Shown here: positions 7,611 to 16,745 of the stretch, piece after piece
How the letters are laid out: every line of letters begins with the position of its first letter
Numbering within the stretch: the first letter of the stretch is position 1
Source of the DNA: Palleronia marisminoris
GTDB taxonomy: Bacteria; Pseudomonadota; Alphaproteobacteria; Rhodobacterales; Rhodobacteraceae
NCBI RefSeq assembly: GCF_900172315.1
Contig: NZ_FWFV01000006.1
Coordinates: forward strand, 1 to 64,000
Length of the DNA: 64,000 nt
Direction of reading: 5' to 3'
The notes under the pieces: generated by a model
Told to the model about the DNA's origin: nothing
Seen by the model: the letters and a program-made list of their open reading frames with translations, nothing else
Databases searched by the model: none
Translations under genes and position numbers: made by a program

Positions 7611-9026
7611 ATGACAGAGACAGCCCCCCCGACCGGCCCCATGCTCTTCCTCCGCGCCGCCGGCGATTGGGGCGTGCGCGTCGCCGTCACCGCCATGCGC
7701 CTCGAGGGCGCGCCACCTCCCGCCTTCGCGACCGACACGCCACACGAGGCCGAGGCGCTTGCCACCCGCGCCGGCGCGACGCTCTGGCGGGCCGAGATGA
7801 CGCTGCCCTCCGGCGGCGCGACCTATACCTGCGACGGAGTGGAGCATCGCGTCTCGACCGACGTGACCGGCGACGTCACCCTCGCCTTCGCGTCGTGCAA
7901 TGGGCAGGAGAACGGCGATCTCGACCGTCCCTCCGCCGACCGCAATGCGCTGTGGGCGCATCTGGGCGCGCGGCTGGACGACGAGCCCGTGCAGGTGCTG
8001 CTGAACGGCGGCGACCAGATCTATGCCGACGAGGTGACGAAGGCCCATCCGCTGTCCGAGGAGTGGCCGAACGAGGTGCCCGACCACCTGACGGGCGAGC
8101 AATGGCGCGACCTGAAAGCGACGCTCGACGCCGAGTTCTTCCGCCGCTACGCCACCCAGTGGGCGCAGGAGGGCTATGCCGAGACCGTCGCGCGGATTCC
8201 CTCGCTCTGTGTCTGGGACGACCACGACATCTGCGACGGCTGGGGGTCGCTGCGGCGCAAGGCCCAGACCAGCGACGTCGCCAAGGTGCTCTACGCCGCC
8301 GCACGCGAGGCCTACCTGCTGTTCCAGTTCGGCTGCCGCCCCGACGAGCGACCCGAGATCTGCATCGGCCGCGGGCGCGCGCTGGCGTGGCGCGTGGACC
8401 TGCCGGGCGTGACGCTGATGGCCCCCGACCTGCGCTCGACCCGGTCGAAGTCCCAGGTGATGAGCGAGGAGGCGTGGGCCGACCTCTCCCCCGCCCTCCG
8501 CGGGACCGAGGCACAGACCTTCCTGATTTCGTCCGTGCCCGCGCTCGGGCCGCGGATGTCCTTGGTCGAACGGGCGATGAAGCTGACCCGCCACATGGAG
8601 GATTACGAGGACGACCTGCGCGACCAGTGGCAAAGCTACGCCCACCGGCCGGAGTGGCGTCGCTTCCTGACCGCGCTGATGGAGGTGCAGGACCGCCCGG
8701 ACCATTCCCTGGCCGTCCTGTCGGGCGAGATCCACCTCGCCATGCGCGGCACGATGCGCACCGAAACGGGTGCGCTGCACCAGCTGGTGGCCTCGGGCAT
8801 CTCGCACCCCGCGCCGCCCGACGGGCTCGCCACCGCCTTGTCGCTGCTGGCCCGGCTGGGCGAGGCCCCCGTGAAGGGCCACCCGATCCGGCTGCACCCC
8901 CTGCCCGGAAAGACGCGCTCGTACACGGCCGAGCGCAACTACCTGATCCTCAGGCGGCGCGCCGATCGCTGGTCCGCGGCGTGGCACTTGGAAGAGTCGG
9001 GCGAGACCGCGCCGCTTGACCTTTAA
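7611..9026 (+). CDS. PhoD-like metallophosphatase
   Basis: A 471-residue phosphatase or phosphodiesterase of the PhoD-like family. Metal-ligand motifs appear in order: FASCNGQ, then LNGGDQIYADE, then CVWDDHDICDGWGS, and the late SGEIHLAM. No signal peptide is visible (MTETAPPTGPMLFLRAAGDW), so unlike classic secreted PhoD it appears cytoplasmic. The roughly 100-residue N-terminal beta region precedes the catalytic domain, as in the broader family. Its substrate is not predictable. It is probably a single gene, with 88 bases before paoA. Confidence 0.85.
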   Translation: MTETAPPTGPMLFLRAAGDWGVRVAVTAMRLEGAPPPAFATDTPHEAEALATRAGATLWRAEMTLPSGGATYTCDGVEHRVSTDVTGDVTLAFASCNGQENGDLDRPSADRNALWAHLGARLDDEPVQVLLNGGDQIYADEVTKAHPLSEEWPNEVPDHLTGEQWRDLKATLDAEFFRRYATQWAQEGYAETVARIPSLCVWDDHDICDGWGSLRRKAQTSDVAKVLYAAAREAYLLFQFGCRPDERPEICIGRGRALAWRVDLPGVTLMAPDLRSTRSKSQVMSEEAWADLSPALRGTEAQTFLISSVPALGPRMSLVERAMKLTRHMEDYEDDLRDQWQSYAHRPEWRRFLTALMEVQDRPDHSLAVLSGEIHLAMRGTMRTETGALHQLVASGISHPAPPDGLATALSLLARLGEAPVKGHPIRLHPLPGKTRSYTAERNYLILRRRADRWSAAWHLEESGETAPLDL

Positions 9027-9114
9027 ATCCGACTTTTTTGCACTGGAATGATTCCCCGGAACCGCCCCCCTGCCCGGGTCCTTACCCCCGCAGACGCTTG
9101 AACTGGGGGCATCC

Positions 9115-9642
9115 ATGGAAATCACGCTCAACGTAAATGGTGAGAGCCACAGGCTCGACATAGACACGCGCACCACGCTTCTGGATGCGCTGCGCAACCA
9201 CCTCGACCTGACGGGATCCAAGAAGGGCTGCGACCACGGGCAATGCGGTGCCTGCACGATGCTGGTGAACGGCCGCCGCATCAACGGCTGCCTGACGCTG
9301 GCGGTGATGCACGAGGATGACGAGATCACCACGATCGAAGGCGTCGGCCAGCCCGGCGCGCTGTCCCCGCTGCAAAAGGCCTTCGTGAAGCATGACGGCT
9401 ACCAGTGCGGCTACTGCACGCCCGGTCAGATCATGTCCGCGAAAGGCATGATCGACGAATTCAACATGGGTTGGCCGTCGAACGTCACCGACGACCTGAC
9501 CGCCATGCCGGATTTCAGCCGGACCGAGATCAAGGAGCGGATGTCGGGCAACCTGTGCCGGTGTTCGGCCTATCCCGGCATCTGCGCGGCCATCACCGAA
9601 GCCGCCCCCGATGAAGGCACGTCCAAGGAGGCCGCAGAATGA
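9115..9642 (+). CDS. paoA: Aldehyde oxidoreductase, 2Fe-2S subunit
   Basis: The small electron-transfer subunit of a xanthine-oxidase-family enzyme. It holds two [2Fe-2S] sites: the plant-ferredoxin type with Cys39, 44, 47 and 59 (KKGCDHGQCGACTMLVNG) and the helical type with Cys98, 101, 148 and 150 (CGYCTPGQ and GNLCRC). The insert between the last two pairs (NMGWPSNVTDDLTAMPDF) is typical of PaoA/YagT. Unlike the E. coli protein it begins directly with the ferredoxin fold (MEITLNVNGESH) and has no Tat signal, so the enzyme is probably cytoplasmic. It overlaps paoB by four bases (ATGA). Confidence 0.92.
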   Translation: MEITLNVNGESHRLDIDTRTTLLDALRNHLDLTGSKKGCDHGQCGACTMLVNGRRINGCLTLAVMHEDDEITTIEGVGQPGALSPLQKAFVKHDGYQCGYCTPGQIMSAKGMIDEFNMGWPSNVTDDLTAMPDFSRTEIKERMSGNLCRCSAYPGICAAITEAAPDEGTSKEAAE

Positions 9643-10610
9643 AGCCGTTCGATTACGTCCGCGCCACCTCGCACGCCGATGCCCACGATTCCGCCGCGCG
9701 CATCATCGCGGGCGGCACCAACCTTCTCGACCTGATGAAGCACGAGATCGAGACGCCGACCAAGCTTCTGGACGTCACCCGCCTCGACATGACGGAAATC
9801 GAAGAGGCCGAGAATTCCGTCCGCATCGGCGCGCTGGTGACCAATGCCGACCTAGCCGCCGACCCGTTGATCCGCGAAAGATACGGCGTCCTCAGCCGCG
9901 CGCTTCTTGCCGGGGCGACCGGTCAACTCAGGAACAAGGCCAGCACCGGCGGCAACCTGCTGCAGCGCACCCGCTGCCCGTATTTCTACGACACGACCCA
10001 GCCCTGCAACAAGCGCGAGCCCGGCTCGGGCTGCATGGCGATGGAGGGGCGCAACCGCATCCTCGCCATCCTTGGCACCTCCGAGCACTGCATCGCCACG
10101 CATCCGTCGGACATGGCCGTCGCCATGCGCCTCCTCGACGCCCGGATCGAGATCGAGAAGCCCGGCGGCGAGGCGCAGATCCTGACGCTGGACGAATTCT
10201 ACAAGCTGCCCGGCGACACCCCGCACGAGGAAACCGCGCTTGAAGCCGGCGACCTGATCGTCGCGGTCCACTTGCCCGACGCCCCCAAGGGCGCGCAGAT
10301 GTATCGCAAGGTGCGCGACCGGTCGTCCTATGCCTTCGCGCTGGTGTCCTGCGCGGCGGTCGTCGCGACCGATCGCGGCAAGATCACCGATGCCGCACTG
10401 GCCTTCGGCGGCCTTGCCCCCAAGCCGTGGCGTAACACCGAAATGGAACGCCTGCTGATCGGCGAGGCTCCGTCCGAGGCGCTCTTCGACAAGGCGGCGG
10501 ACGTGCTTCTGGAAGGCGCGCAGAGCCATGGCGACAACGACTTCAAGATCCCCCTGACCCGGCGCGTCGTGAAGGCCGTCCTGGGCGAACTGACGGGAGC
10601 GACCCAATGA
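9639..10610 (+). CDS. paoB: Aldehyde oxidoreductase, FAD subunit with a 4Fe-4S motif
   Basis: The flavin subunit, 323 residues. The FAD-binding signature IIAGGTNLLDLMK (about residues 22-34) and the TGGNLLQRTRC region are present. Four cysteines, at 113, 123, 132 and 151 (RCPYFYD, QPCNKRE, GSGC, EHCIATHPSD), match the extra [4Fe-4S] cluster insertion of PaoB and 4-hydroxybenzoyl-CoA reductase, which ordinary xanthine dehydrogenase FAD subunits lack. It overlaps both neighbours by four bases, indicating tight translational coupling. Confidence 0.92.
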   Translation: MKPFDYVRATSHADAHDSAARIIAGGTNLLDLMKHEIETPTKLLDVTRLDMTEIEEAENSVRIGALVTNADLAADPLIRERYGVLSRALLAGATGQLRNKASTGGNLLQRTRCPYFYDTTQPCNKREPGSGCMAMEGRNRILAILGTSEHCIATHPSDMAVAMRLLDARIEIEKPGGEAQILTLDEFYKLPGDTPHEETALEAGDLIVAVHLPDAPKGAQMYRKVRDRSSYAFALVSCAAVVATDRGKITDAALAFGGLAPKPWRNTEMERLLIGEAPSEALFDKAADVLLEGAQSHGDNDFKIPLTRRVVKAVLGELTGATQ

Positions 10611-12781
10611 CAGAGCATCTGAAAATGGACAAGATCCAGCCCCGCCTGCTGGACGAGACCGGACAGGGCGCGATCACCAAGCCGACGCCGCGTCCCGAAG
10701 GGCCGCTGAAGGTGTCCGGCACGGCCAGATATGCCGGCGAATACAAGGCCGAGAACATGGCCCAGGGCTACCTTGTCCGGGCCGGCATCACCAAGGGCAC
10801 GTTCAAGATCGACCGCGACTCGGTCAAGGACATGCCCGGCTTCCTCGGGCTTTTCACCGACCACATGATCCGCAACTCGGCCCAGGGCACGGCGAACACC
10901 AACCCGGTGCAGCCGGGCCCCCAGATCCAGTATCTCGGCCAGCCCATCGCCGTGGTGGTGGCCGAGACGTTCGAGCAGGCGCGCCACATCGCCCACGCCG
11001 TCAAGGTGGACTACCAGCGCGAGGACGACGCGACCCCCGACTTCTCGACCGCGACCAACTTCAAGGAGCAGGAGAAGAAATCCCTCAGCCAGGGTGACCT
11101 GGAACAGGCGATGGCCGACGCCGCCTTCACCGTGGATGCGACCTTCACCACCAGCCCCCACAACTCGGCCGCGATGGAGCCTCACACGGCACTGGCCACG
11201 TGGGAGGGCGACAAGGTCACGGTCCGCGGCTCGCTCCAGATGCTGAAGTACAACCAGAACGAACTGGCGGATTCGCTGGGCATCCCGGCCGAGAACGTGC
11301 GCCTGCTGTCGCATTACATCGGCGGCGGCTTCGGCTCGAAGCTGGGCATCGACGCGGCCTGCGTGTCGGCCGCCGTGGCGTCGCGCCATCTCGGCCGCCC
11401 AGTGCGCGTCGAGATGCACCGCAACAACGTGTTCGAGGCCGTCGTCCTGCGCACCCCCTCGCGCCAGCGCGTGCGCCTGGCCGCCGACAAGGACGGCAAC
11501 CTGCTGGGCGTCGGGCACGAGAACTGGCAGTCGAACCTGCCCGACGAGACGTTCTCCGAGCCGATCGATACCGCCACCCACTTCCTCTATGGCGGCGACA
11601 GCCGGACCTACGCGACCCATGTCGCCCGCCTGAACCGGCCGGCCAGCGGCTCGGTCCGCGCGCCGGGCGAGGCAATCGGCATGCTCGCGCTGGAAAACGC
11701 CATGGACGAACTGGCCGAGGCTGCGGGGATCGACCCGATCGACCTGCGCGTTCGCAACATCCCCGAAGTGCATCCCGAAAGCGGCTTCCAATATTCCTCG
11801 CGCTCGCTGGCCCAGTGCCTGACCGAAGGCGCCGACCGCTTCGGCTGGTCGGACCGCAAGGCCCCCAAGGAACGGCGCGAGGGCGAGTGGTTCGTCGGCA
11901 TGGGCGTCGCGTCGGCCGCGCGGACGAACATCCTGATGGAATCGAAGGCGCGCGTGACCCTGAACCCCGACGGCACGGCGCTGGTCGAGACCGACATGAC
12001 CGATATCGGCACCGGCACCTATTCGATCCTCAGCCTGATCGCGGCCGAGATGCTGGGCCTGCCCTCGGACCAGGTCACCGTCGAATTGGGCGATACCGAC
12101 CTGCCCCACGCCTCGGGCTCCGGCGGCTCGTGGGGTGCGGCCTCTTCGGGGTCGGCGGTGTTCCTTGGTGCCAAGGCGATCCGCCGCAAGATCGCCGAGC
12201 GGTTGGGCTGCGACCCCGACGCCCTGCGCCTGCAGGACGGCATCGCGACCGGCGGCAACGTCCGGCGCCCGATCTCGGAACTCCTCGACGGGCCGGTCAC
12301 CGAAGAGGGCCATATCGAACCCGGCAAGCAAGAGGTCACGCAGGCCGGTTTCGGCGCCCATTTCGCCGAGGTCGCGGTCAATTCCGTGACGGGCGAGGTG
12401 CGCGTGCAGCGGATGCTGGCGGTCATGGCCGCCGGACGCATCCTGAACGAGCAGACCGCCCAGAGCCAGGTGTGGGGCGGCCAGATCTGGGGCGTCGGCA
12501 CGGCGCTGACCGAAGAGATCCAGCACGACCACCGCACGGGTCACGTCGTCAACAACGACCTCGCCGAGTACCACGTGCCGGTGAACCTCGATATCGGCGA
12601 TCTGGACGTGCTGTTCGTGGACGAGCGTGACGACTACGCCAACCCGATGCAGGTCAAGGGCATCGGCGAGCTTGGCATCTCGGGCGCGGGGGCTGCGATC
12701 ACCAACGCGATCTACAACGCCTGCGGCGTCCGCGTCCGCGACTATCCCGCCACACCGGACAAGATCTTCCCGCATCTCTGA
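10607..12781 (+). CDS. paoC: Aldehyde oxidoreductase, molybdenum-binding subunit
   Basis: The 724-residue catalytic subunit binding molybdenum cofactor, probably the cytosine dinucleotide form as in PaoC. Recognisable parts are the N-terminal KVSGTARYAGEYKAENMAQG, the GGGFGSKLGIDA loop, the SVRAPGEAIGMLALENAMDE segment, and the C-terminal KGIGELGISGAGAAITNAIY, with the catalytic glutamate near residue 688. The enzyme would oxidise aldehydes to acids, with electrons passing to paoA/paoB clusters. It is the last gene of the paoABC operon. No XdhC/PaoD-type cofactor-insertion gene follows, so that chaperone must be encoded elsewhere. A hairpin follows the stop. Confidence 0.92.
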   Translation: MTEHLKMDKIQPRLLDETGQGAITKPTPRPEGPLKVSGTARYAGEYKAENMAQGYLVRAGITKGTFKIDRDSVKDMPGFLGLFTDHMIRNSAQGTANTNPVQPGPQIQYLGQPIAVVVAETFEQARHIAHAVKVDYQREDDATPDFSTATNFKEQEKKSLSQGDLEQAMADAAFTVDATFTTSPHNSAAMEPHTALATWEGDKVTVRGSLQMLKYNQNELADSLGIPAENVRLLSHYIGGGFGSKLGIDAACVSAAVASRHLGRPVRVEMHRNNVFEAVVLRTPSRQRVRLAADKDGNLLGVGHENWQSNLPDETFSEPIDTATHFLYGGDSRTYATHVARLNRPASGSVRAPGEAIGMLALENAMDELAEAAGIDPIDLRVRNIPEVHPESGFQYSSRSLAQCLTEGADRFGWSDRKAPKERREGEWFVGMGVASAARTNILMESKARVTLNPDGTALVETDMTDIGTGTYSILSLIAAEMLGLPSDQVTVELGDTDLPHASGSGGSWGAASSGSAVFLGAKAIRRKIAERLGCDPDALRLQDGIATGGNVRRPISELLDGPVTEEGHIEPGKQEVTQAGFGAHFAEVAVNSVTGEVRVQRMLAVMAAGRILNEQTAQSQVWGGQIWGVGTALTEEIQHDHRTGHVVNNDLAEYHVPVNLDIGDLDVLFVDERDDYANPMQVKGIGELGISGAGAAITNAIYNACGVRVRDYPATPDKIFPHL

Positions 12782-12786
12782 CCACG

Positions 12787-12819
12787 ACCGCCCCCGGTCT
12801 TCGCGCCGGGGGCGGTTTC
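12787..12819 (+). terminator. Hairpin after paoC
   Basis: An 11-bp perfect GC-rich stem (ACCGCCCCCGG with CCGGGGGCGGT) has an 8-base loop and only three T residues after it. It looks like a weak intrinsic terminator or attenuator between paoC and the VOC gene, whose ribosome site (GGAGGAAGG) follows at once. Confidence 0.55.
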
Positions 12820-12831
12820 CGGAGGAAGGCC

Positions 12832-13245
12832 ATGACCACGCCAGGAACGACCGGCCTTCTCGAGGCCGCGCTCTATGCAGACGACCTCGACGCCGCCGAG
12901 CGCTTCTACGGCCAGACCCTCGGCCTGCCCGTGGTGCTGAAGATGGAGGGTCGCCACGTCTTCTTCCGCGCGGGCCGGACCATCCTGCTGATCTTCGACC
13001 CCGCCGCCGCCGCGACCCCCGGCGACAGCCCCCTCGCCGCCCCGCCCCACGGCGCGCGCGGTCCGGGCCACGCCTGCCTCGCTTCGGAGGATCTCGACGG
13101 GTGGGAAAAGCACCTGACCGGCCACGACATCCCCATCGAACGCCGCATCACGTGGCCCAACGGTGCCCGGTCGATCTACTTTCGCGACCCGGCAGGCAAC
13201 TCGCTGGAGATCGCCGAGCCGAAGCTCTGGCACGCTACTCCCTGA
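12832..13245 (+). CDS. VOC (glyoxalase/bleomycin-resistance) family protein
   Basis: A single 137-residue vicinal-oxygen-chelate protein made of two beta-alpha-beta-beta-beta repeats: one opens with LLEAALYADDLDAAERFYGQ and ends FFRAGRTILLIFD, the second opens with GPGHACLASEDLDGWEKHL and ends YFRDPAGNSLEIAEP. Likely metal ligands include the Glu near the end of each half. The family covers lyases, dioxygenases and binding proteins, so no substrate is assigned. It has a strong ribosome site (GGAGGAAGGCC) and may be co-transcribed with paoABC through a leaky hairpin. Its last 11 bases overlap the convergent dnaE2 gene. Confidence 0.85.
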   Translation: MTTPGTTGLLEAALYADDLDAAERFYGQTLGLPVVLKMEGRHVFFRAGRTILLIFDPAAAATPGDSPLAAPPHGARGPGHACLASEDLDGWEKHLTGHDIPIERRITWPNGARSIYFRDPAGNSLEIAEPKLWHATP

Positions 13246-16234
13246 CCGTCACGCATTTGCCGCCCGCCTCTTCCATGCTCCAGGCGTCGGACCGGACGAG
13301 CCCGCGGGCCTCTCCGAACCGCCGCCCCGGCAGCACGTCCCCCTGCGGCATCGTCCCCATGCCCGGGGTCAGGCGCGCGCGCAGGAAGGACATCGGGTGC
13401 GCCCGCAACGTCAGGCGCGTGGCGACGTAATCCTCGACCACCTCTTCGCCCGCCGTCATCTGCGGCAGGTAGGCGGCGGGCTCGACGATGCCCTCGCCGT
13501 CGATATCGCCCGAGAACAGCGGCAGCGGCGCAGGCCCGCCGATCGCCCTCGCCTCCCAGATCGCCTCGCGCCGGTTGAGGCCCATCGACGCGAAGGCATC
13601 CGCCTCGGCCAGGATGCGCAGACCCCGAGGGGCCACGCCCGCGCGACGCCACAGATCCTCGACCGCCTGATAGCCGTTGCCCCGCGCGGCGGGGATCCAG
13701 CGCCCCTCGTCCTCGCGCAGCGCCTTGATCTGCCGGAACCCCAGCCGCAGCGCCAGCCCGCCGCGCCCATCAGGCTCGAGCGTGTTGTCCCAGTAGCTGC
13801 GGTTGACGCAGACCGGGCGCACCTCGACCCCGTGCTCGCGCGCGTCCCGCACGATCTGCGCCGGCGCGTAGAACCCCATCGGCTGCGCGTTCAGCAGCGC
13901 ACAGGCAAAGACGCCGGGATAGTGGCACTTGATCCAGGCGCTCGCATAGACCAGCAGCGCGAAACTGGCCGCGTGGCTTTCGGGAAAGCCGTAGCTGCCG
14001 AACCCCTCGATCTGGCTGAAGCACCGCTCGGCGAAGTCGTCGTCATAGCCGTTCTCGCGCATCCCGCGCAGGAATCGGGTGCGGAACTCGCTGACATTGC
14101 CCAGCTTCTTGAACGTCGCCAGCGCCCGGCGCAGGCGGTCGGCCTCGTCCGGCGAAAATCCGGCGCCGATGATGGCGATCTGCATCGCCTGCTCCTGGAA
14201 CAGCGGCACGCCCATCGTCTTGCCCAGCACCTTGCCCAGCGCGTCGCTCGGGAACGACACCGCCTCCTTTCCCTCTCGCCGGCGCAGGTAGGGGTGGAGC
14301 ATGTCACCCTGGATCGGGCCGGGGCGGATGATCGCGACCTCGATCACCAGGTCGTAGAAGGTCTTTGGCTTCATCCGCGGCAGGAAGTTCATCTGCGCCC
14401 GGCTTTCGACCTGGAACACTCCGACGCTGTCGGCCTTCGACAGCATCCGGTAGGTCGCCGGATCCTCGACCGGCAGGTTGGCCAGCGTATAGTTCAGCCG
14501 GTGGTGCTGCCGCATCAGGTCGAATGCCTTGCGCAGGCAAGTCAGCATCCCCAGCGCCAGGATATCCACCTTCAGGATGCCCAGGCTGTCGATGTCGTCC
14601 TTGTCCCAGCAGATGACCGTCCGCCCCTCCATCGTCGCGTTCTCGATCGGGACCAGCTCGTCCAGCCGCCCCTCGGTGATGACGAAGCCGCCGACATGCT
14701 GGCTGAGATGCCGGGGAAAGCCGATGATCTGCTGGATCAGGTCCATCGTCATCGCCAGCCGCCGGTCGCCAAGGTCGAGGCCGATTTCGGCCATGCGCGA
14801 GGTCTCCAGCCCCTCCTTCCCCAGGAACCCCCAGATCTGCGAGGAGATCGCGGCGACCGTATCCTCGCTCAGGCCCATCACCTTGCCCACCTCGCGCACC
14901 GCTCGTTTGCCGCGATAGTGGATCACCGTGGCGCAGAGCCCGGCGCGGTGGCGGCCGTAGCGTTCGTAGATGTGCTGGATCACCTCCTCGCGGCGCTCGT
15001 GCTCGAAATCGACGTCGATATCGGGGGGCTCGTTGCGGGCCTCGCTGACGAAACGCTCGAACACCATCGTCCCGATCTCGGGAGAGACGCTGGTGACGCC
15101 AAGGCAGTAGCACACGACCGAGTTCGCCGCCGACCCCCGCCCCTGGCACAGGATGTCGCGCGACCGGGCGAAGGCGACGATGTCGTTCACCGTCAGGAAG
15201 TAGGGCGCATAGCCCAGCTTGCCGATCAGCGTCAGCTCGTGCTTCAGCAGGTTCTGCACATGCTCGGGGGCGCCGTCGGGATAGCGCGAGGCGAGCCCCT
15301 CGTGGGCGAGGCGGGCGAGGCGCTGATCGGCGGTTTCGCTCGCGGTCGCCTCGGAGGGGTATTCGTAGCTGAGCTCGCCCAGGTCGAAGGTGCAGCGTTC
15401 GGCAATCCGCGCGGCGGCGTCGATGGCATCGGGCACCCCCGCGAAGAGCCGGCGCAGCTCGGACGGGCTTCTCAGGCGCTGTTCGGCATTGGGAAGTGCG
15501 GCGCGGCCCAGGTTGTCCACCCGTCGCCCCAGCCGGATCGCGGTCAGCACGTCGGCCAGCCGCCGCCGGCTGCCGTGGTGCATCAGGGGGCGCGCCGTGG
15601 CGGCAAGCGGGATGCCGAGATCATCCGCGACCCGGACGAGCCGCTTGAACCGGGCAGCATCCTGCCCGTCATAGCGGGGGCTGAGCGCAAGGCTGCACTG
15701 GCCCGGGAACGTCTCGACCAGGCGCGCCGCGTGCCCCCGCCAGTCCTTGAGGCCGCCGGGGTGGATCAGAAGCTCCGCCCCCTCGCCCCAGTCCAGAAGA
15801 TCCTGCAGGGAAATTCGACACTTCCCCTTGTCCTCCCGCAGCCGACCCAGCGTCAGAAGGCGAGACAACCGTCCCCACGCGGTTCGGTCGCGGGGCAGGA
15901 AAGTAACCTCGAGCCCCTGGTCCGTGACGATCCGCGCCGCGGCAAGGACGCGCGGGACAGTCGTGATATCGAGGCTTGGCGGCTTGGGGATATGCTTGGG
16001 CCGGGGCGGGCCGATGGGGTCCTCCGCCGCGCGCCATTCGATTTGGCGGCGCAGTTCCTTCGCCCGCGTCCAGGCGCGCACGATTCCCGCGACCGAGTTC
16101 TCGTCGGCGATGGCAAGCGCGCCCATTCCATGCAGCCCTGCCCGATCCACGTACTCCTCGGGATGAGAAGCCCCCGTCAGGAAGGTGAAGTTCGAGGTGA
16201 TCGAAAGTTCCGCGATGGGGGGCTGAGTCGTCAT
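13235..16234 (-). CDS. dnaE2: Error-prone DNA polymerase DnaE2, apparently lacking the C-terminal OB fold
   Basis: An SOS-induced C-family translesion polymerase. It opens with the PHP domain (SITSNFTFLTGASHPEEYVD), continues through the palm with catalytic aspartates in PPDIDVDFEHERREE and DSLGILKVDILALG, and carries GRGSAANSVVCYCLGVTSVSP and the helix-hairpin-helix region (NRREAIWEARAI). The protein stops at 999 residues, shortly after HPMSFLRARLTP, where DnaE2 proteins normally continue into an OB-fold domain of roughly 80 residues. Downstream DNA is the intact VOC gene, so that domain is absent rather than frameshifted. A LexA box lies 11 bases upstream. The usual partners imuA and imuB are not beside it. 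Confidence 0.92.
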   Translation of the reverse strand: MTTQPPIAELSITSNFTFLTGASHPEEYVDRAGLHGMGALAIADENSVAGIVRAWTRAKELRRQIEWRAAEDPIGPPRPKHIPKPPSLDITTVPRVLAAARIVTDQGLEVTFLPRDRTAWGRLSRLLTLGRLREDKGKCRISLQDLLDWGEGAELLIHPGGLKDWRGHAARLVETFPGQCSLALSPRYDGQDAARFKRLVRVADDLGIPLAATARPLMHHGSRRRLADVLTAIRLGRRVDNLGRAALPNAEQRLRSPSELRRLFAGVPDAIDAAARIAERCTFDLGELSYEYPSEATASETADQRLARLAHEGLASRYPDGAPEHVQNLLKHELTLIGKLGYAPYFLTVNDIVAFARSRDILCQGRGSAANSVVCYCLGVTSVSPEIGTMVFERFVSEARNEPPDIDVDFEHERREEVIQHIYERYGRHRAGLCATVIHYRGKRAVREVGKVMGLSEDTVAAISSQIWGFLGKEGLETSRMAEIGLDLGDRRLAMTMDLIQQIIGFPRHLSQHVGGFVITEGRLDELVPIENATMEGRTVICWDKDDIDSLGILKVDILALGMLTCLRKAFDLMRQHHRLNYTLANLPVEDPATYRMLSKADSVGVFQVESRAQMNFLPRMKPKTFYDLVIEVAIIRPGPIQGDMLHPYLRRREGKEAVSFPSDALGKVLGKTMGVPLFQEQAMQIAIIGAGFSPDEADRLRRALATFKKLGNVSEFRTRFLRGMRENGYDDDFAERCFSQIEGFGSYGFPESHAASFALLVYASAWIKCHYPGVFACALLNAQPMGFYAPAQIVRDAREHGVEVRPVCVNRSYWDNTLEPDGRGGLALRLGFRQIKALREDEGRWIPAARGNGYQAVEDLWRRAGVAPRGLRILAEADAFASMGLNRREAIWEARAIGGPAPLPLFSGDIDGEGIVEPAAYLPQMTAGEEVVEDYVATRLTLRAHPMSFLRARLTPGMGTMPQGDVLPGRRFGEARGLVRSDAWSMEEAGGKCVTVRE

Positions 16235-16244
16235 GCCCCATCAT

Positions 16245-16259
16245 GTTCCATTTTTGTTC
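16245..16259 (-). promoter_or_regulatory. LexA (SOS) box of dnaE2
   Basis: The direct repeat GTTC-N7-GTTC lies 11 bases before the dnaE2 start codon. This is the established LexA-binding consensus of Rhodobacter and other alphaproteobacteria, so dnaE2 should be repressed by LexA and induced by DNA damage. Confidence 0.85.
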
Positions 16260-16274
16260 CGGTGTGGAGTCCGG

Positions 16275-16745
16275 TCAGCCCTCGGCGCAGTCTCCGTCCA
16301 GAACGCAAGCGCGAACGGTTTCAAGCTGCGCCTCGGTAGGTTCGGGGTACACCCAGTTCGGGCAGGCATTGACGTCGAGCACCATCTCGCCCGCGCTCTC
16401 GCGGAAGAACGCCAGCGTCTCCGTGTCAGCCGGAACCGATCCGCACGAGGGGCCGATGCACTCGACCTGCAGGATCACCTGGCCCGAGATCTCGCCCGTG
16501 AACCCGGCTTGCGTCAGCGCGCGGCCCTCGAACACCGCCGGGATCGACGTCTCGGTCGGCTCGATCGAGGCGCCGCCGGCCGGCAGTTCGACCTCGTCAT
16601 AGGCAAAGGTGCCGACGGCGACGTGAAAGACCTCTTCCGCGCTGACCGCTTCGGCGGCCGAACGGGCGGCAGAGGGGGCCAGGCAGGACAGCGCAAAGGC
16701 CGGTTGGGCCGCCACGAGGGACAGAAGGGCAAGGCGGATCATCAT
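16275..16745 (-). CDS. Hypothetical exported protein
   Basis: A 156-residue protein with a short signal peptide ([18 protein letters not shown], cleavage probably before LSCLAP). The mature part is acidic, beta-strand-like, and has several cysteines ([32 protein letters not shown]), suggesting disulfides in the periplasm. I do not recognise the family. It overlaps the end of rppH by four bases and is the last gene of a long minus-strand run, so it is probably co-transcribed with rppH and ctpA. Confidence 0.75.
   Translation of the reverse strand: MMIRLALLSLVAAQPAFALSCLAPSAARSAAEAVSAEEVFHVAVGTFAYDEVELPAGGASIEPTETSIPAVFEGRALTQAGFTGEISGQVILQVECIGPSCGSVPADTETLAFFRESAGEMVLDVNACPNWVYPEPTEAQLETVRACVLDGDCAEG

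Noticed and set aside
7524-9332. 602-codon minus-strand frame opposite the PhoD-like gene.
   Set aside because: Overlaps a clear phosphatase gene and shows no family motifs.
10328-12775. Long open frame antisense to paoC (815 codons).
   Set aside because: It mirrors the codon pattern of the well-supported paoC gene, is rich in Arg, Gly and His without domain motifs, and has no ribosome site.
13163-16339. 1058-codon plus-strand open frame opposite dnaE2.
   Set aside because: A shadow of the real polymerase gene in GC-rich DNA; composition dominated by Arg, Pro and Gln with no recognisable domain.
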